From Nocardioides sp. PD653-B2 (lineage in GTDB: Bacteria; Actinomycetota; Actinomycetes; Propionibacteriales; Nocardioidaceae): a stretch of 64,000 nt of DNA. Positions 33,588 to 40,806 of this stretch are shown piece after piece; the stretch's first letter is position 1, and each line of letters starts with the position of its first letter. Where the stretch lies: assembly GCF_002117935.1 (NCBI RefSeq), contig NZ_BDJE01000016.1:62001-126000 (forward strand), in the 5' to 3' direction. Below the pieces are notes generated by a model. It did not search any database. It was not told the origin of the DNA and worked only from the letters and a program-made list of their open reading frames with translations. Position numbers and translations under genes: made by a program.

Positions 33588-34138
33588 TCCACTTCCTCAC
33601 CGGAGCAGGCCTCCTCGTCGGGGCCGGTGCCGCCGGTTACGTCGGCCTGGTCACCGGTCGCCTCAGTCTCGACCTCGACGTCGGGCGACGCACTCGCCCC
33701 CTGGGACCCCTGGTCGTCGACATCGCCGCACCCCGCGACATCGTCTACGCAGCGGCGACCGCGCCGTACGCCGAGCGTCGGCCGCGCGCGATGGCCGAGA
33801 AGGTGCAGATTCTCGAACGGGGCGAGGGAATGGTCTTGGCCGCCCACCGCACTCCGGTCGGCGGAGGGATGGTCGCAGTCACGGTCGAGACGGTCACTTT
33901 CACCCCGCCCGAACGCATTGGTTTCCGGCTGGTGCGGGGACCGGTCCCCTACGTGGCGGAGACCTTCGAGCTCGAGGAGACACCGAGCGGGACCCGACTG
34001 ACCTACACCGGTGAGCTCGGCACCGACCTCGGGCCGCTCGGCCAACGGTGGGGGGACCTGGTTGCACGTAGCTGGACCGCCACCGTGGAACGGTCCCTGG
34101 AGACGATTCGCGTCGAGAGCGAACGGCGCTCCCGCTAG
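33578..34138 (+). CDS. Membrane-anchored SRPBCC family protein
   Basis: A 186-residue protein with one N-terminal hydrophobic segment (FLTGAGLLVGAGAAGYVGLV, residues 6-25) followed by a START-like domain: GPLVVDIAAPRDIVYAAATAP, then ETVTFTPPERIGFRLVRGP, and a last helix WGDLVARSWTATVERSLETI. It overlaps the methyltransferase gene by 10 bp. It may bind a hydrophobic substrate or product of the radical SAM/methyltransferase pair at the membrane; this is inference from operon structure. Confidence 0.75.
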   Translation: MRVIHFLTGAGLLVGAGAAGYVGLVTGRLSLDLDVGRRTRPLGPLVVDIAAPRDIVYAAATAPYAERRPRAMAEKVQILERGEGMVLAAHRTPVGGGMVAVTVETVTFTPPERIGFRLVRGPVPYVAETFELEETPSGTRLTYTGELGTDLGPLGQRWGDLVARSWTATVERSLETIRVESERRSR

Positions 34139-34181
34139 CAACTCCGACGCGGCCGCCCATCGCGATATCCGTGCTTGCTCT

Positions 34182-34195
34182 GTAAGCGCCCCCAC
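34182..34195. promoter_or_regulatory. Crp-like palindrome, site D
   Basis: GTAAGCGCCCCCAC, preceded by T, keeps the conserved left half TGTAAGCGC but has a weaker right half. Its centre is 41.5 bp before the GTG at 34230. A TAGCGT hexamer (34218-34223), identical to the one downstream of site C, lies 6 bp before that GTG. Confidence 0.65.
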
Positions 34196-34229
34196 AGTCA
34201 CCCCGTGATCCCCGAACTAGCGTCGCGAC

Positions 34230-34850
34230 GTGCCACCGCAACCACTGCCGCCCGCCGGGCGTGCCCGGCTCCTCCAAATCGCAGTCGGCACCGGCGTCGT
34301 CTTCGGGCTCCTCGCGCAGGTGGCCGGTCCCTCGATCGCCGAGCACCTCCAAGGCACCCCGGTGACTTTCGAGGGCTGGATCGTTGCGGGCTGGATCGTC
34401 GGCGGCCCGGCCTACATGGTGGCCATGCTCCTGTGGATCGACGGCGGACGGCTGTCACTCCGACGTCGGCGACAAGTCGTCATCGTGGTGGGGGTGGCTA
34501 TCGGTCTCAGCATGTTCATCCTTCCCGCCGCGGTTCCAGGCCCGGGAGCGGCGTTCGGCACCGGGGGCATCGTCGGCGAACCCCTGACGCAGGGTTGGCT
34601 GTGGGGTGTCGCCACGACGCTGGTGATGGCTCTCTACGGCTCGGCCGTCATGGTCGTCCTGGGTCGGGCCCCGTCGAGCGCAACGACACCGCGGCATCGA
34701 GAACTGACCGCTCGCTACATCGAGGTCGCCTGGGTGGTCGTCCTGAGCCTGACGCTGGTTGCGGCGCTCTCCGGAGCCACCAGCGGCGTGCTCAGGGAGT
34801 ACCTGAACAGCGCACCCGACGCATCGGTTGAGATTCCGGTCGCTGTGTAA
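34230..34850 (+). CDS. Conserved-looking polytopic membrane protein, function unknown
   Basis: A 206-residue protein with about five membrane helices (LLQIAVGTGVVFGLLAQVAG; GWIVAGWIVGGPAYMVAMLLW; VVIVVGVAIGLSMFILPAA; WLWGVATTLVMALYGSAVMVVLG; VAWVVVLSLTLVAALSG). No catalytic or binding motif is recognised. The GTG start has no ribosome binding site but follows the site D promoter directly, so a leaderless message is likely. Its stop codon overlaps site E. Confidence 0.7.
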   Translation: MPPQPLPPAGRARLLQIAVGTGVVFGLLAQVAGPSIAEHLQGTPVTFEGWIVAGWIVGGPAYMVAMLLWIDGGRLSLRRRRQVVIVVGVAIGLSMFILPAAVPGPGAAFGTGGIVGEPLTQGWLWGVATTLVMALYGSAVMVVLGRAPSSATTPRHRELTARYIEVAWVVVLSLTLVAALSGATSGVLREYLNSAPDASVEIPVAV

Positions 34851-34860
34851 GCGCGCTCAC
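34847..34860. promoter_or_regulatory. Crp-like palindrome, site E
   Basis: GTAAGCGCGCTCAC is identical to site A over 14 bp and overlaps the stop codon of the upstream gene. The next gene starts only at 34956. A hexamer AAGCAT (34883-34888) at the right spacing would place transcription at about 34895, again putting the site at -41.5, here with a 60-base leader. The leader contains a small perfect hairpin TCGATCT-AGG-AGATCGA (34908-34924) before the AAGGAG ribosome binding site. Confidence 0.65.
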
Positions 34861-34955
34861 CGACCGCATCCGCGCATCGCGGAAGCATTCACGGTGTCAA
34901 CACGAGATCGATCTAGGAGATCGACCTCGACCGCCACAAGTTCAAGGAGACCCTC

Positions 34956-35543
34956 ATGACCCGCACGACCACGCAAAGCAGTCTTGGTCGGGCCGTCCTC
35001 ATCGGAGCCGTCGCCGGGGTGATCGCCTCTCTGGTGATGGCGATGTACGCGATGATGGCCGCCTACGCCAAGGACACGGGCTTCTTCACCCCGCTGTACC
35101 ACATCGCCTCGCTCGTCACGAACGACGCCGACATGATGAAGTCGATGAAGGCCGACCAGATGAACGGTGACGCGTTCACGTTCCTGTTCGGTCCTGCCAT
35201 CCTGGGCGCGATGATCCACATGATGACCGGCGCGATGTACGGCGCCGTGTTCGGGGTCATCGCCTCAAAGCTGCGCCTCGGCCTCGCTGCCCTCGCGGGC
35301 GTCGGGATGGTCTACGGCTTCGGCGTCTTCGTGATGAGCGCCTACATCGGCCTGCCGCTGGCGGCGTCGATCTTCAACAGTGGCGACCCGATCAAGAACA
35401 TGGCCGAGATGGCCGGCTGGGGAACCTTCATCATCGAGCACTTGATGTACGGCGTCGCGCTCGGAGCCCTCGTGGCAGTCGGGCTCGCCCGGTCGAGGAC
35501 CGCAACGGTGACCGCCAAGGCAGCCGCGACCGTCCGGCACTGA
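34956..35543 (+). CDS. Methionine-rich polytopic membrane protein, function unknown
   Basis: A 195-residue protein with about four membrane helices. It has many methionines, for example AMYAMMAAYA, DADMMKSMKADQMN and MIHMMTGAMYG. Such clustering is seen in copper-binding membrane proteins, but there is no established motif, so this is only a hint. A good ribosome binding site (AAGGAG, 7 bp) precedes the ATG. A strong hairpin follows the stop. Confidence 0.65.
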   Translation: MTRTTTQSSLGRAVLIGAVAGVIASLVMAMYAMMAAYAKDTGFFTPLYHIASLVTNDADMMKSMKADQMNGDAFTFLFGPAILGAMIHMMTGAMYGAVFGVIASKLRLGLAALAGVGMVYGFGVFVMSAYIGLPLAASIFNSGDPIKNMAEMAGWGTFIIEHLMYGVALGALVAVGLARSRTATVTAKAAATVRH

Positions 35544-35555
35544 TCCCCACCCCGC

Positions 35556-35591
35556 GCGGGTCGGGCGGCCACCCCCAGCTGCCCGACCCGC
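35556..35591 (+). terminator. Strong hairpin, likely terminator
   Basis: GCGGGTCGGGC (35556-35566) and GCCCGACCCGC (35581-35591) form a perfect 11-bp stem with a 14-base loop just after the stop of the methionine-rich membrane protein. There is no clear U run, which is common in actinobacterial terminators. Confidence 0.6.
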
Positions 35592-35634
35592 CCACTACCG
35601 CCATCTGGACCCGGATTTCGAGAAGGCTGAGACG

Positions 35635-36438
35635 ATGGGACCCGAACCGCACACCTGCCTGACCATCGCTAACCCCGAGGACCTGGCCGGGGGCGCCCGC
35701 CCCTGGTCACCGGGCCGCAGAGAGGAAGACGTGGACATCGAACGCGCGGCCCGCACCGGCCCGGACAAGCTCTGGTGCATGTCCGAGGTCGACATCTTCT
35801 GCGACCTCGACTCCGCCGAGATGGACGCGATGGCCCAGGCCGCGCCCATGAAGACCTACGCCTCCGGGGAGCTCGTCTACACCCCGCACCAGCCGCTGGA
35901 AACGCTCTTCATCCTCAAGAAGGGCCGGATCCGGATCTTCCGGGTCTCCCCCGACGGCCGTGCCTTGACCACCGCGATCATCGAACCCGGCACTATCTTC
36001 GGTGAAATGGTCATCCTCGGCCAGCAGATGCACGACAGCTTCGCCGAGGCCCTCGACGATGTCGTCGTCTGCGTGATGACCAAGAACGACGTACGTCGCC
36101 TCCTCCTCGGCGACCCCAGGATCTCGGCCCGGATCTCCGAGACGCTGGGCCGTCGCATCGGTGAGCTGGAGCAGAAGTTCTCCGACGCCGTGTTCAAGTC
36201 CGTTCCCGAGCGCATCGCCGGCGCTCTGGTCACCCTCGCAGCAGCTTCCTCCGGGCGTCCGATCGGTCGGGGTGTCCAGGTCAAGCTCACCCACGAGCAG
36301 CTCGCGGCCCTGGCCGCCACCTCGCGGGAGACCACCACCAAGATCCTCGGCGAACTTGCCGACCGGGGGCTCATCACCCTGGGTCGGGGTCGGATAACGG
36401 TCCTGGATCAGGAGCGACTGCTGCAGCTCGCCGGGTGA
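35635..36438 (+). CDS. Crp/Fnr-family regulator 2
   Basis: Up to 267 residues; the true start could be the ATG at 35635 or a downstream GTG/ATG near 35731 or 35779, since the first 45 residues look unstructured. The sensor domain has SGELVYTPHQPLETLFILKKGRI and PGTIFGEMVILGQ. The HTH reads LTHEQLAALAATSRETTTKILGEL, with the R-E-T-x-x-K pattern close to the R-E-T-x-x-R of Crp, which reads GTGA half-sites. Two cysteines (WC and FC, about residues 48 and 56) precede the sensor. It is the better candidate for binding the palindromes A to E. It lies at the edge of the redox neighbourhood, next to the integrase. Confidence 0.85.
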   Translation: MGPEPHTCLTIANPEDLAGGARPWSPGRREEDVDIERAARTGPDKLWCMSEVDIFCDLDSAEMDAMAQAAPMKTYASGELVYTPHQPLETLFILKKGRIRIFRVSPDGRALTTAIIEPGTIFGEMVILGQQMHDSFAEALDDVVVCVMTKNDVRRLLLGDPRISARISETLGRRIGELEQKFSDAVFKSVPERIAGALVTLAAASSGRPIGRGVQVKLTHEQLAALAATSRETTTKILGELADRGLITLGRGRITVLDQERLLQLAG

Positions 36439-36455
36439 AACACCACGGGCCGCGG

Positions 36456-37388
36456 TCAGAGGTTTCCTAGGTCAAGCCTGCGCGCTTCGGCGGCGGCTCG
36501 TTCCGAAGCGCGTGCGCGGGTGTAGCGGACGAGCATGTCGGTGCGGGTCCAGCCGGCGATGGCCATGAGTCCGGATTCGGAGCCGCCTGCGGCGAGCCAG
36601 CGGTGGGCGGCGGTGTGGCGGAGGCGGTGCGGGCGGAAGCCCTCGACTCCGGCACGGGCGGCTCGGCGTCTCAGGCCGCGGCTGAGGCCTTCGCGACCGA
36701 ACTGCTTGCCGCGGTTCCCCAGCCACAGGTCGGCCGAGGCTGCGAGTGGGTGACGCTCGCGTTCGCCGAGGTAGCGCAAGAGAGCTTCGGTGGTGGCCGG
36801 GCCGATCGGGATGACCCGGCCGCGGCCCCCTTTGCCGCGGCGGATGGTGATGAGCCGGCTGATGAGGTCGACGTCGTCGAGGTGGAGGTCGGCGACCTCG
36901 CCGGAGCGGATGGCGGTCTCGAACATCAGTCGGATGATCGCCTCGTCGCGTCGGTGGTGCAGCGTCTGCCCCGGGGGTGTTGCGCCGTCCCCAGGTTCGG
37001 GGACGGCGCAGGTGCGGATGAGGGCGCGAAGTTCGTCGTCGGTGAACGGTTCGACCAGGGGTGTTTGGACACGGGGTGCCTTCACGCCGGGGAACGGGTC
37101 GGACGGGATGTCGCCGCCGGCGGTGAGCCAGGTGGCGAAGCGGCGCACGGCTTGTTGCCGGATGCGGGCGGTGCCAGGCGCATTGCCACCATCGAGCATG
37201 CCCGCGACCCATGTGTTCAGGGCGGCACGGCTCATCGGGAGCTGATCGGTCTCGGCGCACCAGCGCAGGTAGCGGGTGGCACAGTCGGCGTAGACGGTGA
37301 CGGTGCCGGGTGCCTTGTTCTCGGCGCGGAGCGCGAGCTTCCAGGAGTCGAGGTGGTCGAGGGCGGCGGTGACGGTCAGGTCGGTCAT
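36456..37388 (-). CDS. Tyrosine recombinase (integrase)
   Basis: A 310-residue phage-type integrase from ATG 37388 (a GTG at 37424 is possible; neither has a clear ribosome binding site). The N-terminal SAM-like core-binding domain is residues about 5-95. Catalytic residues are visible in order: Arg161 (TAIRSGE), a Lys near 187, His254-x2-Arg257 (HRLRHTAAH), Trp280 in the position that is often His, and Tyr289 (LVRYTRA). It probably inserts the island to its left or right. No flanking tRNA gene is seen, so the attachment site is unknown. Confidence 0.88.
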   Translation of the reverse strand: MTDLTVTAALDHLDSWKLALRAENKAPGTVTVYADCATRYLRWCAETDQLPMSRAALNTWVAGMLDGGNAPGTARIRQQAVRRFATWLTAGGDIPSDPFPGVKAPRVQTPLVEPFTDDELRALIRTCAVPEPGDGATPPGQTLHHRRDEAIIRLMFETAIRSGEVADLHLDDVDLISRLITIRRGKGGRGRVIPIGPATTEALLRYLGERERHPLAASADLWLGNRGKQFGREGLSRGLRRRAARAGVEGFRPHRLRHTAAHRWLAAGGSESGLMAIAGWTRTDMLVRYTRARASERAAAEARRLDLGNL

Positions 37389-37607
37389 GGCCGCACTGCA
37401 CAGCCAGTCCTCGTCGGGGCTCACCGCCGGGATGGCGGCGGGGAAGGTGATGCATGAACTGGGCAGTCCCGGTTGTCCGGGAAACCCGTCACAAAATGGA
37501 CCCTGCTCGAATCCCGGCGCGACTCCGCGGAGCGCACTGCGGGCGGCGAGTTCACCATCGGCGCCGTTGCCTTGATTGCCAGTCGATCCAGTCCCGCTCC
37601 TCCTGGC

Positions 37608-37889
37608 TCAAATCCGATGGAGGAAGCGATCCTCGTTGCTTGAAGTGCACATCACGGCACGGGCCCCGCTCGTCGTCATGCCGTCGGCGACCAACTGCTT
37701 GAAGGCATCAAGGGAGGCGCGGGTGACTCGGTAGTGCACCTGACCCGGCGCGTAGAACCGCCGGTCCAGGCACCAGCAGATCTCGTTGGCCTTCCAGACC
37801 GGCACCTCCAACTCCTGGGCGACGCGCTTCGCGGAGACCAACAGCTTGGGCGGATCGGGCGGCTCCCAATGATTGGCCTGCACCCTCAC
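37608..37889 (-). CDS. Small DNA-binding-like protein beside the integrase
   Basis: A 93-residue protein from GTG 37889, which overlaps the upstream stop in a GTGA arrangement. The segment LLVSAKRVAQELEVPVWKANEICWCLD resembles an HTH as found in excisionase-type proteins, followed by RVTRASLDAFKQLV. It forms a two-gene unit with the next HTH gene. I infer a role in control or excision of the island. No closer identity is recognised. Confidence 0.55.
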   Translation of the reverse strand: MRVQANHWEPPDPPKLLVSAKRVAQELEVPVWKANEICWCLDRRFYAPGQVHYRVTRASLDAFKQLVADGMTTSGARAVMCTSSNEDRFLHRI

Positions 37890-38302
37890 CACCAGCCCTT
37901 CTTGGATTCCCGGGGCATGGAGTTCACCCACGCGAGCAGCGAGCCATACACGATGCGGTAGTTCTTGCCGCCCTCACCGATGAAGACCCGGTCCAGGTCG
38001 CCGAAGGACACCGCTTGGCGGATGGCGTGCTCGGGCAGGCTGAGCATCCAGGCCGCTTCCTTCACCGTGATCAGGACCTTCTCGTCGCACGAGTCCGGTC
38101 GTTCAGCCGTGAACAAAGGATCGCCGGCAGGGCGTCCACCCCGCCGCTTGCCCGCCGGCGAGTCGACCGTGAGGTCCACCTCGGGCACCACCGCGGCCTT
38201 CTTGGCGGGCGAGTGTCGCTCCGCGGCGCGGCTTCCACAGCATGCCGTCGTACTCGATAGCACCTGCGGGGATGACGGTGGTCCGTGCGCCCATCCCTGC
38301 AC
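37886..38302 (-). CDS. Excisionase-like HTH protein
   Basis: A protein of about 138 residues from GTG 38302, which has AGGGG just upstream; a longer frame to 38374 looks non-coding. The C-terminal part has ITVKEAAWMLSLPEHAIRQAV, then RIVYGSLLAWVNSM, the pattern of MerR-like HTH_17 excisionases. The N-terminal half is charged and low in structure (a GKRRGGRPAG hook-like run). Coupled to the small gene downstream and near the integrase. Confidence 0.6.
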   Translation of the reverse strand: MQGWAHGPPSSPQVLSSTTACCGSRAAERHSPAKKAAVVPEVDLTVDSPAGKRRGGRPAGDPLFTAERPDSCDEKVLITVKEAAWMLSLPEHAIRQAVSFGDLDRVFIGEGGKNYRIVYGSLLAWVNSMPRESKKGWW

Positions 38303-38485
38303 TATGCCCCTCGACAACAGAGTGGCAAGTGGCCGGACGCTGAAATTCGTGTGGATCCTCGTTGAGCACGGCACCCCGGGCTGAGTTCCCCGCCTCCGGC
38401 TACACGTGACGACGACGAGGTCGGCTCATGACGGCCTCCTTTGTTCCTGGCTTTCAGCAGAAGCAGACTGTGGTTAGGTGCCGTC

Positions 38486-38785
38486 ATGCAGCCCAAGAGC
38501 CTTTGGTCCGAAGCAGCGCGGTTGGTCGTTGCCTGGCACGACCACACGCAGTTCGTCGCCCGCGCCCGCCCTGGCGACGACGAAGGGCTGGAAAAGTTCA
38601 TCGACGTCTTGGAAATGCTGCCGCCGCTGACGTCCAGTGACGACCCGGTCGAGAGCGACCTCAGCCTGCTCCAGTACCTCAACGAAGGACTCCGCTTCGG
38701 TTTCGCGTCTCACCAAGTCTTGCTGGACGCCATTGATGCCACCATGCACGCCTTGGGCGATCGCATCGCCCCACCGGCACCCTAA
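38486..38785 (+). CDS. Hypothetical protein
   Basis: A 99-residue protein starting at ATG 38486 with AGGTG 5 bp upstream. It is mostly helical by composition, with KSLWSEAARLVVAWHDHTQFVARARPG at the N-terminus and LSLLQYLNEGLRFGFASHQVLLDAID near the end. I recognise no family. It stands alone between the HTH pair and the convergent DGQHR gene, on the opposite strand to both neighbours. Confidence 0.5.
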   Translation: MQPKSLWSEAARLVVAWHDHTQFVARARPGDDEGLEKFIDVLEMLPPLTSSDDPVESDLSLLQYLNEGLRFGFASHQVLLDAIDATMHALGDRIAPPAP

Positions 38786-38846
38786 GGCCGCTTTAGGCCA
38801 CGGAGTTGCGGGCCCGACGAAACGCGGCCTGATGCAGGAACACCCG

Positions 38847-39965
38847 TCAGTCAGGGACTTGTGCGGGTGTATCAATCAGGTCAACGTCGGCATACCACGC
38901 GTTGTCCCTACGGCGGTTCCGCCGCACCTGCGTTAGAGCATCTACGACCAGTTTGCGGCCCGCCGAGGTGTCGAGACTCTTCGCAGCCCACTCGCTGGTC
39001 CAGAAGTTCGGCGTCAGGTCCCCGAGGATTTGGTCAACCTCCGTCTTGACCACATCAGGGTCCGCTAGGTCGATCGATCCCCGGTCCGCGAGCGGAGTGA
39101 GGTCATCCACGACGAAGGTCGTGAGAGTCACAACGCCAACCTTGCTGAGCAACTTGCTGCCAGAGACCCAGATTGACGGCCAAGCGTCGCGGACCGACCT
39201 CCAGAGCGTGAAGAAGAACTCCAGAAGTGCGTCGTCGTCGGCGAGATCCGGGAGATTCTTCTGCGCAACCACAGCAAGTGACTGCTCCACCGCTGCCGGA
39301 AGCACAAGGTTTGCGCGTGACTCGCCCGGCACGTCCTCGGCCGGCCACTCCACCGCCCGGTAGAACGGAGAGTCCTCGGAGTTGTCGACGACTCCAACAA
39401 GCGACGCGTGTCGACCCAACGTCATCCTCGCGGATCGAAGTCGCTCGCCAAGGACCGCCTCCGGATACTGCAATGCAAGGAGTTTCAAGTGGTCTGTCGA
39501 GACCTTGGTCACCTTGTTGTTGATCACGAGGAACTGAAACGCGATCTCCTCATCGGTCGGATTGATGAGTGCGACCACGTTGACCTTGAGGTTGGGATCG
39601 AAAGCTTCCATGCCGAACAGTCGGTGCTGACCATCGATGACCAAGCCGATCGGCGACTCGCCAGCAGGGATCTCGATCAACGAGCAGGAGTCCAGCGCAG
39701 GCGTCTCCCTGAGATCCAGATCCCGCAGTGCGACGGTGATGGCTGTCGGAATAGTGTTGCGTGAATCCAACTCAAGGAACCTCTTGATCGCCCGCACCTT
39801 CGCCTGGTTCTTGAGACGCTGGTGCCCCTTGCCATCGACGTTCAGGCGCTCTACCGATGCCCACTTGGCAACTTCACCCACGGGCGCAGTGAAGGTAGCA
39901 AGCAGTACGCCGTCGTCACTGTCACCCCGTTGACGGGTGAAGATCGCCGGATAGGTAAACGTCAT
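38847..39965 (-). CDS. DGQHR-domain (DndB/DpdB-like) protein 3
   Basis: A 372-residue protein with the signature VIDGQHRLFG (residues 111-115 for DGQHR). It also has a family-like FLVINNKVTKVSTDHLKLLAL stretch and a conserved early KxxxIKRFLE region. It differs from the two DGQQR paralogues beside dpdA, which are closer to each other. AAGGAG lies 7 bp before ATG 39965, and the upstream HNH gene ends 15 bp away. It is the last gene of the queC operon. DGQHR proteins are found in DNA modification loci (dnd, dpd); its role here is not known. Confidence 0.8.
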   Translation of the reverse strand: MTFTYPAIFTRQRGDSDDGVLLATFTAPVGEVAKWASVERLNVDGKGHQRLKNQAKVRAIKRFLELDSRNTIPTAITVALRDLDLRETPALDSCSLIEIPAGESPIGLVIDGQHRLFGMEAFDPNLKVNVVALINPTDEEIAFQFLVINNKVTKVSTDHLKLLALQYPEAVLGERLRSARMTLGRHASLVGVVDNSEDSPFYRAVEWPAEDVPGESRANLVLPAAVEQSLAVVAQKNLPDLADDDALLEFFFTLWRSVRDAWPSIWVSGSKLLSKVGVVTLTTFVVDDLTPLADRGSIDLADPDVVKTEVDQILGDLTPNFWTSEWAAKSLDTSAGRKLVVDALTQVRRNRRRDNAWYADVDLIDTPAQVPD

Positions 39966-39980
39966 TCTTGACTCCTTGGG

Positions 39981-40784
39981 TCAACTGAAGTTGGCGACGA
40001 GGTTGAAGACATCGACGCTTACAGACTCATCTAGGACGGTCGGCAACCCAGGTCGCCCGAGCGTAACGAAGGCGTCCTTGAGACTGGCGTCCGTCGCTTT
40101 TGCCTCAGCCGCGGCGCTGCGCGCGAGGACTGCGAAGCGTGCCTCCTTGGGCAACCTCTCAAGGTCGTCACCGGAGAGCCGATAGCCGTGGACGAGGGCT
40201 TGGACCGGGTACAGCGACCACGATGCAGCGTGGCCCTTACGACTGTTGCAGGCACCGCACGCGGGCAGCAGGTTCTCCGGATCAGAATTTCCGCCGAATG
40301 CCTGGGGCCACACGTGGTCGAGCGTGAACGACGCCGGGATCCCTTGCGTCTCATAGTCCAGTTCGACGCTGCAGAGGTAGCACCACGGCCGCTCGCGTTG
40401 GCTCTCCGACTTCAACTGTTTGCGAGTGCCTGCTGAGATCGTGCTCCGCGCGGCCGCCAACGCCGGTTCGAGCCGTGAGTAGACCTCGCCGATGCGGTTG
40501 TAGTCGATAGTCATCGTGTCGAGGATCATCTGCTTGATCTCGCTCTCGGCAACATAGTCCAAGTCAGGCCGTGACGCGGCGATCTTCGCACCGGCGGCTA
40601 CCAGACGACGCACGAGATGAAGCACAGCCATCTCATGGACTGCTTCTGCCCATTCAACGCCTCTGCCAGTCGACAACAACGCGCTGGCAACACCGACCGA
40701 GTCGTACTCAGCGATATGGCGGCGGGCCAGGTAGGCGGCCAAGTCCTCGCCGGCAGTCGTGTACGGCCTAGCCACCCACGCCAA
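39981..40784 (-). CDS. HNH endonuclease family protein
   Basis: A protein of about 267 residues. The HNH/zinc site is at residues 135-183: CYLC, then LDHVWPQAFGGNSDPENLLPACGACNSRKG, with paired Cys-x2-Cys zinc ligands and the Asp-His catalytic entry. The rest is helical and unrecognised. The start is probably TTG 40784, which has GGAGGAG close upstream; GTG at 40775 is an alternative. It lies between folE2 and the DGQHR gene, suggesting an island-borne nuclease linked to the modified DNA state. Confidence 0.8.
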   Translation of the reverse strand: MAWVARPYTTAGEDLAAYLARRHIAEYDSVGVASALLSTGRGVEWAEAVHEMAVLHLVRRLVAAGAKIAASRPDLDYVAESEIKQMILDTMTIDYNRIGEVYSRLEPALAAARSTISAGTRKQLKSESQRERPWCYLCSVELDYETQGIPASFTLDHVWPQAFGGNSDPENLLPACGACNSRKGHAASWSLYPVQALVHGYRLSGDDLERLPKEARFAVLARSAAAEAKATDASLKDAFVTLGRPGLPTVLDESVSVDVFNLVANFS

Positions 40785-40806
40785 CTCTCCTCCGGACCTT
40801 CAAACG

